Source: Prorocentrum cordatum | Taxonomy: Eukaryota > Sar > Dinophyceae > Prorocentrales > Prorocentraceae | Length of the DNA stretch: 64,000 nucleotides | Reading direction: 5' to 3' | NCBI GenBank assembly: GCA_963575745.1 | Contig: CAUYUJ010014179.1 | Location: forward strand, 56,001-120,000 | Shown: in pieces, positions 8,605 to 18,187 of the stretch | Position numbering within the stretch: the first letter of the stretch is position 1 | Layout of the letters: each line of letters starts with the position of its first letter | The notes under the pieces: model-generated | Database searches by the model: none | Seen by the model: the letters and a program-made list of their open reading frames with translations, nothing else | Told to the model about the DNA's origin: nothing | Program-made: the position numbers and the translations under genes

Positions 8605-9904
8605 CTGGAAACAGGTCGGTAAACTGCATGTTGGTCACCTCGTGCTCAGTCGCCCTTCGAAGGAGACTGGGTGAACTTAGGATCGGGATCCTGTTATGGA
8701 TCAGCCAGTAACCGTGCTCATCCTTGCCCAAGCGCCAGGCAGGTCCATGCCATCGTGCATGCAGGTTGCGCTTCAGGTTATCAGATCGCCAAAACATCAA
8801 TAAATCACCCTGCTGAAATGGCCCTGGCTGGGGCCTCGTCCTCGCCAGAACTGTCCGTCTCAATGCTGATGAGTTTGCTGCATTGAAAAAGGATTCCGAA
8901 CAGATCTGTTGGAGGTGTAGTCGGTTCCAGAATGACGTATTCTCGGCCACTCGTGAAACCATTGCTGGGTCGTTGTCGGGATTCGCCAAACTTGCAGGCA
9001 GTCGGTGTCCAGCTCCAAGTGCCCATTGCTGTGGTGAGAAGCCTGCCGTGCTGACAAGTTGATTGCACGCGTTGGCCATACCACGCACTGCTGCTGCAAC
9101 CGAATCTTGACCACGAGCTTCCCCAGCGTTGAAGACACTTGTCGCCATCTCCTTCAGGTATCGTATCTTCCTCTCGACCCTGCCCATTTGCCAGTGAGCC
9201 TCTGGAGCCGCGTTGTTGATCACAATGCCCAGGTCGTTGCACAGCTTCTCAAACTCGCCCATAAAGGTAGAGTCCTGGTCCTGCTCCACGACGCGTGGTG
9301 GCCCGGCCCAGGTGGGCCATCCGAGTTCGAAAGCTTTCTTTGCTAACTCTGCTGTAGGTCTCGATCCGGGAGACGTGTAGATCGCCACGGTGAAGTCCGA
9401 GGCCACGTCCACGATAACAATCACCACGTGCATGTCCTTGTCCAGGTCGGGTATGATCATGAAGTCCATGCTGATGGCTTCGTTAAAGTCCTTGCCCTTA
9501 GGCTGAGCTGCCGTAGGTCTCGCTGCCGTCCGAGCCTGCTCTTCACACGTCGTGCATCTGAAGAGACGTGCTGCCTGTGCCGCTCGCCGGCTAGCTCCAC
9601 CATGCTGTAGATACCGTACCAGTGACTCCTTGTAGGGTCCATGTGAATGGCTCTCGTGTATCTTCTTGATAGCTGCTCGCATGGGTGGTGGCACCGCCGT
9701 CCATTCCGCCATCTCGATGTTCTCGCCATGCTTGCTGAAGATCGCCGCCGCGCTAGCGTGCATCGGCGCCTCCGTCTCCGCAGGGTTGGCTTCGACCTCG
9801 TCACAGTCGATGTCGTCGAAGTTGTTGGCGTGCTGGGCGTAGCCACCATGCTGCTTCTCGAGGTCTCGCTGATCCTCGATGCCGTCCAAGATCGTCTTGG
9901 CCAT
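8537..9904 (-). CDS. Copia integrase
   Basis: Begins ATG directly after TAG at 9905-9907 and is in the same frame as the upstream ORF. It has the HHCC-type zinc region (HESHSHGP...FRCTTCEEQ), then the DDE core: MDFMII, EQDQDSTF and GRVERK, with 35 residues between the D of EQD and the E of VER, the usual D35E spacing. It catalyses insertion of the cDNA. The C-terminal end (TNMQFTDLFPDG) runs into the reverse transcriptase ORF in another frame. Confidence 0.92.
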   Translation of the reverse strand: MAKTILDGIEDQRDLEKQHGGYAQHANNFDDIDCDEVEANPAETEAPMHASAAAIFSKHGENIEMAEWTAVPPPMRAAIKKIHESHSHGPYKESLVRYLQHGGASRRAAQAARLFRCTTCEEQARTAARPTAAQPKGKDFNEAISMDFMIIPDLDKDMHVVIVIVDVASDFTVAIYTSPGSRPTAELAKKAFELGWPTWAGPPRVVEQDQDSTFMGEFEKLCNDLGIVINNAAPEAHWQMGRVERKIRYLKEMATSVFNAGEARGQDSVAAAVRGMANACNQLVSTAGFSPQQWALGAGHRLPASLANPDNDPAMVSRVAENTSFWNRLHLQQICSESFFNAANSSALRRTVLARTRPQPGPFQQGDLLMFWRSDNLKRNLHARWHGPAWRLGKDEHGYWLIHNRIPILSSPSLLRRATEHEVTNMQFTDLFPDGGPARGRAGQRGFSGSSRSTL

Positions 9905-12685
9905 CTACTTGGTCCAGTTCCCAAGGCTCGAGGCTGTTCCCTTCGGCCTGTTGATCACGCTCGTGTGTGCGTGCTGCTCGTCACACCTGATGCTGTTGAG
10001 CTTCTTGCCAATCATGATGGCCGTCGTCAGGAACCTCGTCGGCTTCTTGACCGGATCGCCCATGAAGTCCACCATATTGCTGCGCTCGGCGCATTGGTGC
10101 ATCATCACGCTTACGAACTCTGAGCCCAGCCATGGCATAAGCTGCCAGGCTCTTGACGTCAATGGGTTCTCCAGTAGCATATGAGCTCCTCGGCGCTTGC
10201 AGTTGAGCCAGATCTTCTTGACAAACTGCAGGTGCTTCATGCCGATCGCCAACTTGCGCATCTTCGTGTCCTTCGGGAACATGTGGGATATGTTCGTGAA
10301 CGGGTCGCAGGGGAAACCCACCATGGTCACGTCGGGGTCATCCTCGTTCAGCTGCTTCAGGACGGTCTTCTGCGACTTCGCGTCCAGCAGGCCGCCCCCG
10401 ATCAGGATGTCCCTCGGCCTCGTCACTGGATGCCGCCGCTGCTGAGCTTCTGATGTGGCTGCCATGCCACCTGCGTAGAGCTCGCAGATGATGGGCCGCT
10501 TCTCCTCCGGGTCCGCCTTCAGCGTGTCCACGATCTGCTGGCACTGGTCCAGCTTGTCCTGAATCTCCTTCTCCCACGTCTCGATATGTTTCCTCTGCTT
10601 CCGCCGTAGGATGCCCTTATCGATCTCATGGACCTCTGCATTCCAGATGTCGATCTCGTCGGACGTGACTGATGGCTCGATCTTTGGCGTCTCCTTATTC
10701 GGCCACTCCTTGAGCGAGATCGTCAGGTGTCCCTTCTCCGTCTTGTTAAGAGGCACTCCGTACTTGTTGATCGCCTTGAAGTCCGCCCTCTGATCCTTGA
10801 TGTGTATCACTGTGTCGAGTTCCTCCAGCTGGTGGATGCTCAGCAGTATTGGCGTCTTTGACTTCGGCAACCTCTGGAAGCGTAGGTTCACGTCAGCTCC
10901 AGCAAGTCCAGCCGTCACCTCCTGTTCTCCTTCTGCCATGACCGGGGCGCTATCATTCACGCCTCGGAAGCGCATGGATGATCCTCTCATCCGTGTGGTG
11001 ACTCTGCCGTCCTCTGTGTAGCCGTCCAGTGATATTGAACCTCCACATCCACGTAGGCACGCAGTGTCCAGTACAGCATGTCCATCTGGAATAGGTCCTT
11101 TTCGTACTGCGTAGGCTTCAATTTCCTCCAGCTCCTCGCAAGGCTGCTGCCGCCCAACTCCCTCTGGAGCGTAGTTGGTTCCAGCTCGGCGTTGCGTCCG
11201 CAACCATGTCGGTCGTACTCCAATCGGTAGGCGCTCGCAAGTGCTCCTTACGAAGTCACGAAGCTCCGAGGTCCTGTCCCAGGCTGCTTGGCATAGATCG
11301 TAGGCCATATTCCTGAAACCGTTCGGTGCCATTTCCATGGTGATGTGCATGAGCTGCTGGAGGCGATGTAAGGCCCAGTCCAGACAGAAATCCATATAGT
11401 CCCTGCAGGCCGCTTCCATGTTCTCGCAGCTTACCCACAATGCTGCGATCTGCTCTGCACGATCTCGTATCTTCTGTAGGTCAGTCTCTGTGTTGTCTTC
11501 TTCCAGGTAGTCTGTACTTGGTCTGCTGGGCTCTGTCCTCGACCACGTACCTGGTGTCGGTCTGCTCGTTGAGCTCACTGGAGTGCTCAGGGGTTCGTCA
11601 CATTCTTGTGCTTGATGCTCTCCAGGTACTGGATAGGGTTCGTGTGCCTGGTCGATCCTCTCTTGGAAGTTCGGCTGGTCTCCTGCTGCTGATACCGCGT
11701 AGGTGTTCACAATCTGCTCCTCGGTGTCGATTCCTACCTTCGTCAGACTCGTGATCTCCTCCATCGCCACGTCTATGCTTGCCAGCTGGTCGCTGACAAT
11801 CTGAATGGCGGTCATATCCATCGAGCTGTCCGCCATCAGCAGCTTGACCGCGGTCGCCATTGCGAATCCAGCTCGTCGTAGAAAACCTCCAGGTCGTCCG
11901 TGAAAGCCTCGTCCTCCACGTCCGCCTCCTCGTCCTCCACGCTGTAGCGTACTGGATCCACTCGCTGGTGACCTCGTCTTTTCGCACTCGGGGTCACCCT
12001 TCCAGTGGCCCTTCTTGTGGCACGCGTTGCACTTCGTGCGCGCCTTGATCTGCTTCAGCTTATCCTCTGCCTCTTTGCTGTCCATCTTAATGGAGCCCTG
12101 CTTGTTGATGTTGGCCTTCCAGCCTCTATTCGGCTTGCTCTGAGCAAGCCGCTCCCGGGCCTGCTTGTAGTTGGGCTTGTGGCTGCGCCGTCCAGCTTTC
12201 CAGCCAAGACGTTGAGCCTCCGTCGCCAGGGTGTCGCACTCCTCCTGGCTGATCTCGTCCGGGTCAACGTCATCAATCACTCCCTCGAACTCGTCGATGT
12301 CCGCTGCAAGTGCGTCGTAGTCCTCATCACTCGGGAAAACGTCTTCATCGCACGGTGCACATTTATCTCCGAGTAGAGCTTCTTCCTCTTCGTCGTCGTA
12401 GTCCACCGGGTAGGCTCCGTATCGTCCATGTCCACGATCATCTCGGCCTGTGTTGTCCAGCTGTATCAGCATGGCTGCCGTCACGTCGTCCCAGATGTAT
12501 TCGTTGTTGCATTGGCCAAGGATTGCCTTGTGCTCTTGCATGCTGATGTTCGCTAGTTTCAGTAGAAAGTATGTCCGTAGGTCCTCGCTGATTGTCGTGT
12601 TCGTTGAAAGTGGCTTGAGCCGCTCGTACTCCGTCTCTCGTCTCGGTATGTAGTCCTGCACAGACTCCGTTCGATTGCGAAAACC
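9905..12685 (-). CDS. Copia gag C-terminus, zinc knuckle, protease and methyltransferase-like domain
   Basis: Same frame as the gag ORF upstream, separated only by TGA at 12686-12688. In order: the gag tail (GFRNRTESVQDYIPRRETEY), acidic linker, knuckle CNACHKKGHWKGDPEC (CX2CX4HX6C), Gly/Arg-rich RNA-binding stretch, a retropepsin-like region with AVLDTA as the candidate active site (DTA rather than DTG), and at 9908-10498 a domain with ICELYAGG, MVGFPCDPFTNIS and LLENPLTSRAW. These resemble motifs I, IV (PC) and VI (EN) of C5 DNA methyltransferases. Such fusions are described in dinoflagellate copia elements. Catalysis is unproven: PCQ is PCD and ENV is ENP. Confidence 0.88.
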   Translation of the reverse strand, partial: GFRNRTESVQDYIPRRETEYERLKPLSTNTTISEDLRTYFLLKLANISMQEHKAILGQCNNEYIWDDVTAAMLIQLDNTGRDDRGHGRYGAYPVDYDDEEEEALLGDKCAPCDEDVFPSDEDYDALAADIDEFEGVIDDVDPDEISQEECDTLATEAQRLGWKAGRRSHKPNYKQARERLAQSKPNRGWKANINKQGSIKMDSKEAEDKLKQIKARTKCNACHKKGHWKGDPECEKTRSPASGSSTLQRGGRGGGRGGRGFHGRPGGFLRRAGFAMATAVKLLMADSSMDMTAIQIVSDQLASIDVAMEEITSLTKVGIDTEEQIVNTYAVSAAGDQPNFQERIDQAHEPYPVPGEHQAQECDEPLSTPVSSTSRPTPGTWSRTEPSRPSTDYLEEDNTETDLQKIRDRAEQIAALWVSCENMEAACRDYMDFCLDWALHRLQQLMHITMEMAPNGFRNMAYDLCQAAWDRTSELRDFVRSTCERLPIGVRPTWLRTQRRAGTNYAPEGVGRQQPCEELEEIEAYAVRKGPIPDGHAVLDTACLRGCGGSISLDGYTEDGRVTTRMRGSSMRFRGVNDSAPVMAEGEQEVTAGLAGADVNLRFQRLPKSKTPILLSIHQLEELDTVIHIKDQRADFKAINKYGVPLNKTEKGHLTISLKEWPNKETPKIEPSVTSDEIDIWNAEVHEIDKGILRRKQRKHIETWEKEIQDKLDQCQQIVDTLKADPEEKRPIICELYAGGMAATSEAQQRRHPVTRPRDILIGGGLLDAKSQKTVLKQLNEDDPDVTMVGFPCDPFTNISHMFPKDTKMRKLAIGMKHLQFVKKIWLNCKRRGAHMLLENPLTSRAWQLMPWLGSEFVSVMMHQCAERSNMVDFMGDPVKKPTRFLTTAIMIGKKLNSIRCDEQHAHTSVINRPKGTASSLGNWTK

Positions 12686-13279
12686 TCAGAAGAAATACTC
12701 CTCGAACGCTTGCTGCTTCTGTAGTGGTGCGATCCTTTCGCACGCTTGTCGTACTGTAGTTACCACTAGTTTGACTGCAGCAAGTGGGTCATTACCTGCT
12801 TCGTCCAAAACTGCTTGCGTACTGGTCTCAACCTTCTTTCGTGTGAGTGTCCACGCTCGTCCGTTCAGAGAACTCTTGAGCTTGATCGCATAGAGCTTCT
12901 TGATCTTCTTGTCGCTCGCGTGGTTGCCGAGTATTGCACGCTCCTCGAACTCCTCGCCGTAGGATGGGTCGCCGTTGTAGTGCATTACGCCCTCCTTGTC
13001 AACGAAGAGGGGGCCGTCATTGAACTGCTGCTGCTGCCTGGACGTCATCTTGATGACTGTGATGCTACTGAGCTTGTCACTGATGTAGTAGCTATCTTGA
13101 TCGTTGCTGCTGTAATTCTGCTGCTCGCCCGGGATGCTGTTGATGCAACGATCTTCGTCCAAGCTGTTGTAGGTAATGATTTTGAGCGTTTTGTCGATCA
13201 CTGTGATCTGTTGTTGAGCGCAGTGGTTAAGCACCGCGAGGATGTAAGTGAGCGCCAGCATATATGTCTGCACGGCCAC
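12686..13279 (-). CDS. Copia gag N-terminal part
   Basis: Starts about 50 bases inside the 5' LTR with a hydrophobic N-terminus, then SRQQQQFNDGPLF and LYAIKLKSSLNGRAWTLT, typical of copia gag. It ends QQAFEEYFF followed by TGA; translation beyond the TGA (GFRNRTESVQDYI) continues the usual gag pattern, so the stop interrupts one protein. Capsid role by homology of position. Confidence 0.85.
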   Translation of the reverse strand: MAVQTYMLALTYILAVLNHCAQQQITVIDKTLKIITYNSLDEDRCINSIPGEQQNYSSNDQDSYYISDKLSSITVIKMTSRQQQQFNDGPLFVDKEGVMHYNGDPSYGEEFEERAILGNHASDKKIKKLYAIKLKSSLNGRAWTLTRKKVETSTQAVLDEAGNDPLAAVKLVVTTVRQACERIAPLQKQQAFEEYFF

Positions 13280-13313
13280 TCTGTATGTAATCCTCGTACC
13301 GTGGACTGATTCA

Positions 13314-13326
13314 GCTCACGCTACCA
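13314..13326 (-). promoter_or_regulatory. Primer binding site of copia element
   Basis: One base inside the 5' LTR the minus strand reads TGGTAGCGTGAGC. TGGTAGCG complements a tRNA 3' end CGCTACCA, as expected for an initiator-Met type primer in copia elements. Confidence 0.7.
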
Positions 13327-13327
13327 G

Positions 13328-13582
13328 TGTAAATGATGATCCTTGTCTCTCCACTCACAACCTCTTGATGCAAGAAGAAGACAGGCAGATGATAGGACAT
13401 CTTATACCGAATCAATTCAGCGTTCGATAGGTGCGTCCACCCTCCCGCCTCAGCTGGGCGGGTCCAAGCCACAAATGGCAATAGTGAACAAGAGAGTGGA
13501 AGCATGAGCGAGCGAGAGCAATAACATGGATAATTCTAAACATCATCCTATAACTCACATCCTTGCTAATATAACTTTCACA
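13328..13582 (-). repeat. 5' LTR of copia element
   Basis: It begins TGTAAATGATGATC and ends CTTTCACA on the plus strand and pairs with 4171-4426. The promoter should lie here, read leftward. CTCT follows at 13583-13586. Confidence 0.93.
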
Positions 13583-13583
13583 C

Positions 13584-13731
13584 TCTACCCTTCGGTTCGG
13601 CCGTGTTTCCCTTTTTGGGGCCTCCTGGGAGGCCCTCGTCGCCACCGCTGGATTCGCCTCGAAGTTCTGGTCAGAACGCACCTCGGGAGAGGTCCAGGGA
13701 GTAGCGGTATCGGACCTTTTCGTTTCCCCAG
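13584..13731. repeat. Dispersed repeat shared with 2882-3006
   Basis: It starts CTACCCTTCGG directly after the LTR. The retrotransposon therefore appears to have landed at or near the edge of an older repeat. Confidence 0.6.
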
Positions 13732-13930
13732 ATAGGGGGGGATCGGCATAGGGGTGGATGCATCGACCCCCAATCGCCCATTGATGGCCGACAGGGGCCC
13801 GATAGCCCTAACCTGCCCAGTAAGTTTCGGATTCACTATCGGGGGTTTATCGCCGAGCCAGTCCCCCCCTATCGTTGCCCCTCATATGTTCGGGTCGGGC
13901 ACATGCCTCCAAGGAGGACATATGGTATTA

Positions 13931-14286
13931 CAGTCAAGCCGTGAAGTCAGGATGCGCGATGAGGATGCAAGGGCCTTGGACGCCCTTTTCGAAGTTCTTC
14001 GAACGGGGTGCGGCCAGCGAGAGTGGCGACGGATGGATCGAGGAGGCAAGGATACAAGGGTACTCCGGATTCCATAACAAAGTGGGGGGGGGTCACATTC
14101 GCGGGGGGGGTCTAATTTGAGCTGTCTTGGAGGGTTCGGGGGGGTCTGGGCAAAGGGCCGCCCTTTGATGGATAGTCTGGGGGGTCTAAAACTTCTCGTC
14201 TGGGAGGGTTGTGACCCCCTCCTTTTTCTTACGAAATCTGGAGTACGCTTGGGAAGGTCGCCCATCCTTCCCATGCGGGTTGACTG
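13931..14286. mobile_element. Repeat family G, copy 1
   Basis: Ends CAGTCAAGCC and GGGTTGACTG are inverted. The left part (GATGCGCGAT, AGGGCCTTGGACGCCC, TTCGAA) and right part (GGGAAGGTCGCCC, ATGCGGG) match family G copy 2 at 17154-17326, with about 170 extra G-rich bases in the middle. Confidence 0.6.
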
Positions 14287-14397
14287 TCGTACGTCCTCGC
14301 GCGCCCCATGAGTTGCTCAAGGGCGCTCCAGAGCTCTCTATCGGAGCGTCCTCGAGGCTCTGGAGCCGGCCGCGGCGCCCGATCCACCTTTAGACTC

Positions 14398-14570
14398 AGC
14401 AGGGAAAGAAACACACAGACACAATTAATCAGCGATTCCCAGAAGATATGGGAAAATATGGGAAGTGGGGGGGGAAGACAACAACACAGAAAATATAGGA
14501 AAGTATGGGGAACCTTTTTATTTGTGTGTATTTATGTGTGTGTGTGTCCCAGTTCCCCTTCATCTATGGG
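14398..14570. mobile_element. Repeat family B, copy 1
   Basis: It starts AGCAGGGAAAGAAACACAC, contains ACACAATTAATC, GATATGGGAAAATATGGGAA and ATTTGTGTGTATTTATG, and ends in GTGTCCC. It is an AT-rich island in GC-rich DNA; the AC-rich and GT-rich ends are roughly inverted. Other copies are at 17502, 20396 and 25833. Confidence 0.7.
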
Positions 14571-15841
14571 TCACCCCCAGGGGCGCGAAGATGAGCACGC
14601 GTCGCGGTCGGAGCCAGAGCGGCCGCCCCCTCCCAAAGTTCGGGGGTTGTTAGGAGGAGGAGGAGGAGGTGGAGGAGGAGGAGGAGGAAATGTGCCCCTG
14701 GCTGAAGTCCCAGCTTCTCGGTCGATTTTGGAGCCCCTTGTGCCCTTGGAGCCTCGTGAGGGGTGCTCTGGAGGCCGTGTGGGCCTCCCTGGAAATCCCA
14801 GAGGCGCCCCTGGTCAGGGGCACTCTTCGCCAACGCTGGACCTAAGCGCTGTGTTGCTGACCGGCGGGTTTCGTTTTGTTCTTCGCTTCGGCAGCGAGGC
14901 CCAGGGGCACAGGCAGAAGAGCTCGAAACACAGGTCGGAAAGCGGCACGAAAAGCACCGCTCGGGCCCAGCCCTGCTTCGGGCAGCGCCCGGACAGCTGA
15001 GGGTCGCGAAGGCGCGAGGCCGCGGAGGTGTCCGAGCACCGCGGGGGGGCGCGCTGCGCGGAGTGTCGGGCAGCTTGGACTCGTTCTCCTCCGGGCGACG
15101 CGCTCGTCGACCACACGCAAGAGTGATCGTTCGCCAGAGTGCGCTCTGGTACGGGCCCGTTGGGGTCCCCCGATCGCCGAGCGCGATGCGATGGTGGCGT
15201 CTTGCGCGCTTGCGTTTGGTCACCCCGCGGCCCCCCAGAAAGCCGCGCACCAAAGGGCACTCGTGCCCAGGGTCGCTCTTCGCGTGTAGCCGACGAGTGT
15301 CGGGCAGCTCAGAGTTACCATCATCCGGATGTGCGCTCGCCTTACCTTCTGCCAGCCACGCGAAGAGGGTGTGTGTGGGGGAGGGGGAGTCGGACGGGGC
15401 CAGGACGAGGATAAATCCCTTCCAGAGCGTTCCGGAACGCTCTCAGAGCTATCCAGTACGCTCTGAGAAGGCCGCGGCGCCCGAGACGCCTCCCAGAGCC
15501 GCTGGATCTCAGAGATCCTCGATCTGTCCTCACCCGATTTTTTTTCGTTATGGTAGGGCCGGCGCCTCCCGAGAGGCAGCCCCCTTCGAGGAACCCCACC
15601 CCCTCCCCCTGCCACCCCCCCTCGTGGGCGCCGCCAGTTCTCAGGGCCCCAGGAGCCAGAAACCACAGCACTCCGCGAGACTTCAACGCAAGCTTAACCG
15701 TAGCCGACCTCCCTCCACTCGCCCCAAGCTTCGATGTTCGCTCGTGCTCGCGGTAATTCTGCGTTTCGGCGTCAGCACTGGAATATCTGGGTCTGGGGCT
15801 GCCGACGCGGTGCGGGAAGGACTTGCGTGAGGCTCGGAGGC
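14571..15841. other. GC-rich stretch without recognised gene
   Basis: Holds a short GGA array (14653-14690), a perfect 20-bp palindrome (15425-15444) and long open frames of biased composition but no family motif. I regard the ORFs as chance products of high GC. Confidence 0.5.
15425..15444. repeat. Perfect 20-bp palindrome
   Basis: AGAGCGTTCCGGAACGCTCT equals its own reverse complement. A looser copy of the half-site (GTACGCTCTGAG) follows at about 15457. Confidence 0.7.
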
Positions 15842-16012
15842 TGATAGACCTCCTACCCTGACACGTCGATTAGCGAATTGGCCGCTTTCGGTTCGCGAGA
15901 GGGCGTCGCGGCCGACAGTTTTGCGGGTCCAGGTCCGTCGGCTTCGGTCCTGGGCCGCTTACACTAGAGGGAGGCTTGCTGACGGGAGGTTTGTCCACTG
16001 CCGAAGGTTTTG
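15842..16012. repeat. Repeat family H, copy 1
   Basis: Shares TACCCTGACACGTCGAT, AGCGAATTGGCC, GCGGGTCCAGGTCCGTCGG and GGGAGGTTTGTCCAC in order with 18960-19125. Probably non-coding. Confidence 0.6.
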
Positions 16013-16378
16013 GACCGGATGTTCCCGCAGCCGTTGTGGAATCCCTTGGGGGGACACTGGGGAGAGGAAGGGAAAGGATAAGGAGGAGAGGGAGGAGGAG
16101 AGGGAGGAGGAGGAGGAGGAGGACGAGGCCCTCTTGAGGTTCTCGTGAGGCCCCGGCGGGGCTTCCTGGGAGCCTTTTCGGGGGCTTTTCTGGGGGGCTT
16201 CCTGGGGCCTCTTGAGGCCTTCTTGGGGAGGCTGGCCCACCGCCGGGAAGCTCCGCGGAGGGCTGCGGGGCACCTGCGGGCCAGGACGCCCCGCCGAGGC
16301 CAGCGCGCGAGCGCACCAGGGATATCGGAGGGGGCGTCGGCCCACGGCCGCAGTCTGCTGCTTCGGGCGTCGCAGCTC

Positions 16379-16516
16379 GTCAGGAGGGGAAAAACACACG
16401 CACACGCACACGCACACGCACGCGCACGCGCACGCGCACGCGCACGCGCACGCGCACGCGCACGCGCGCACGAGCACACACACGCACACGCACACGCACA
16501 CGCACACGCACACACA

Positions 16517-16560
<44 letters not shown>

Positions 16561-16650
16561 CACATACACACACACACACACACGCACACGCACACGCACA
16601 CGTACACGCACACGCACACGCACACACACACACACACACATCCCAGGAAA
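16379..16650. repeat. CA/CG dinucleotide array inside a family B head
   Basis: GTCAGGAGGGGAAAAACACAC at the left matches the start of family B; TCCCAGGAAA at the right matches its next segment. In between, 16390-16640 is a long CACACG/CGCACA array, as if the short AC run of the element had expanded. Confidence 0.75.
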
Positions 16651-16653
16651 GTG

Positions 16654-16868
16654 CTCCAAATCCCTTATTCATCGTCCCCTGGGTCTGGTTTTTCAATGCG
16701 CCTTTTTCTACCTGGCGGCGTTTGGTTTATTTGGCCGCTTTCTTTGGATTGGAGTTTGGGTCTGGTTTATTCAGGCGCCGCATCGAAGAGGGGGGTCCGG
16801 AATATTATGCCGCATTTGGAGGGGGCTCCGGTTTTTTAGGGAGGGATCGATTAATAAAGGATTTGGAG
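16654..16868. mobile_element. Repeat family C, copy 1 (MITE-like)
   Basis: Left end CTCCAAATCCCTTATTCATC is nearly the reverse complement of the right end (GATTAATAAAGGATTTGGAG). The interior has CTGGTTT and GGTTTTTTAGG. The second copy is at 17963-18187. Confidence 0.72.
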
Positions 16869-17153
16869 TATGGATTGATACCAGAGAAAAGCCCCAATCA
16901 TAATCTTTTTAGTGTTGTAGGGCTCTGGGGTTACAGGGCTATAGGGCTAGAAGGCACCCGGGCACCCGGGCGGGCCGTGGAAATCGATTACACACCTCAC
17001 CTAACCATATGAACCCGCTAGGACCCCTACAGAGGCAGGCTCTGATTGGGGAAAAGTTTGGGAATCTTGGGATTTGTGTCTATTCATTTGAGTGTCCCTG
17101 GGTCCCTTCACCTTGATCTGTCCCAGACAGCCGACGTCTTCATCTTTTCAGTG

Positions 17154-17326
17154 CAGTCGGTCCATGTCATGAGGATGCGCGATAAGAATGATAGGGCCTT
17201 GGACGCCCACTTCGAAGCTTTTCGAGCGGGGCGCGGCCAACGAAAGAGGCCCAGGATGAGCCGAGTAGGCGAGGTTGCAGGGGTACCCCTGGGAAGGTTG
17301 CCCCTCCTTACTATGCGGGCCGACTG
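17154..17326. mobile_element. Repeat family G, copy 2
   Basis: Ends CAGTCGGTCCATG and ATGCGGGCCGACTG are inverted; TA follows on the right and TG precedes on the left. It shares AGGGCCTTGGACGCCC and TTTTCGAGCGGGGCGCGGCC-type sequence with copy 1. Confidence 0.65.
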
Positions 17327-17501
17327 TACGGAGCCCCTGGCAATCCCGAACCTTTTTCCCCAGGGCCAGCTTTTCATCGTGAGCTGTTTTGTTGGCGGTC
17401 CGGGGGCCCGGCGAGAGTCACCTAGGGCCGACCTCCGGGAAAGACCGCCGCCTTGATGGTTGGCCATAGATTGTGTGAGATGTCTTGTTTCATCAAAGTT
17501 C

Positions 17502-17665
17502 AGGAAGGGAAAAAACACACAGACACAATTAATCGTCGATCCCCCAGAAGAAAATATGGACAAATATGGGAATTGGGCGGGAAGACAAAAACCCAGAAAA
17601 TATAGGAACATATGGGGAATTCTTTTATTTGTGTGTATTTACTTGTGTGTCCTTGGGCCCCTGGA
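17502..17665. mobile_element. Repeat family B, copy 2
   Basis: Contains GGGAAAAAACACACAGACAC, AATTAATCGTCGATCCCCC, GAAAATATAGGAACATATGG and TATTTGTGTGTATTTAC, matching the other copies in order. Confidence 0.72.
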
Positions 17666-17962
17666 AAAGTCTTCGATCCGATTTTTCTGTCCGCGGCCGA
17701 GATTTCCCGACCATCTCCCCGAGGAAGGCTTTTCGTGCCGGACCTGGTGTTTGACGGCCCCCCGGGGGCCCGACAACGGACCCCAGAGGCCGAACTCCAG
17801 GAACAACGCTGGGACTGCGAGCACCAGACCGCATCGTCGGAGCTGTGGGCTTGCGGGGCCCTCGCTGTCGCCTCGCTCGCCGCCGGGCGAGTGGGACGAC
17901 CGCGAGGGCCTTACTTTTGTCAGTGCGCTCTTGGACGTCCCGAGTTACCGAAGTCCCCGCGT

Positions 17963-18187
17963 AATCACTCATTAATATCGTCCCCCGGGCCTGGTTTTTC
18001 TAAGGCGCCTTTTTGTAACTGGGGGCGTCTGGTTTAGTAGGGCGCTTTCTTTGGTCTGGAGCTTAGGGGGTCCGGTTTATCAAGGCGCCCCGTCGAAGAG
18101 GGGGGTCCGGAATATTAGGGCGCATTTGGAGGAGGTTCCGGTTTTTTAGGGGGGGGGGGTCGATTAAGAAGGGATTTGGAGTACGGG
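17963..18187. mobile_element. Repeat family C, copy 2
   Basis: Same order of blocks as copy 1: CCTGGTTTTTCTAAGGCGCC, GGCGCTTTCTTTGG, GTCGAAGAGGGGGGTCCGG, GGTTTTTTAGG and GATTTGGAGTA. Its left end has diverged more than its right. Confidence 0.7.

Larger units (their letters stand above)
4171..13582 (-). mobile_element. Full-length Ty1/copia retrotransposon
   Basis: A 9.4-kb element with LTRs at both ends, copia domain order (gag, protease, integrase, reverse transcriptase, RNase H) read on the minus strand, and CTCT at 4167-4170 and 13583-13586 as a probable target duplication (4 bp; a fifth base differs). The LTRs differ at about 12 of 256 positions by eye, so the insertion is not recent. 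In-frame stops at 12686, 9905 and 6091 and a frame change at about 8600 suggest this copy is inactive, unless the stops are read through. An additional methyltransferase-like domain lies between protease and integrase. Confidence 0.95.

Noticed and set aside
16212-17012. 266-codon frame with Thr-His repeats
   Set aside because: Produced by the CA/CG dinucleotide array and adjacent repeat elements.
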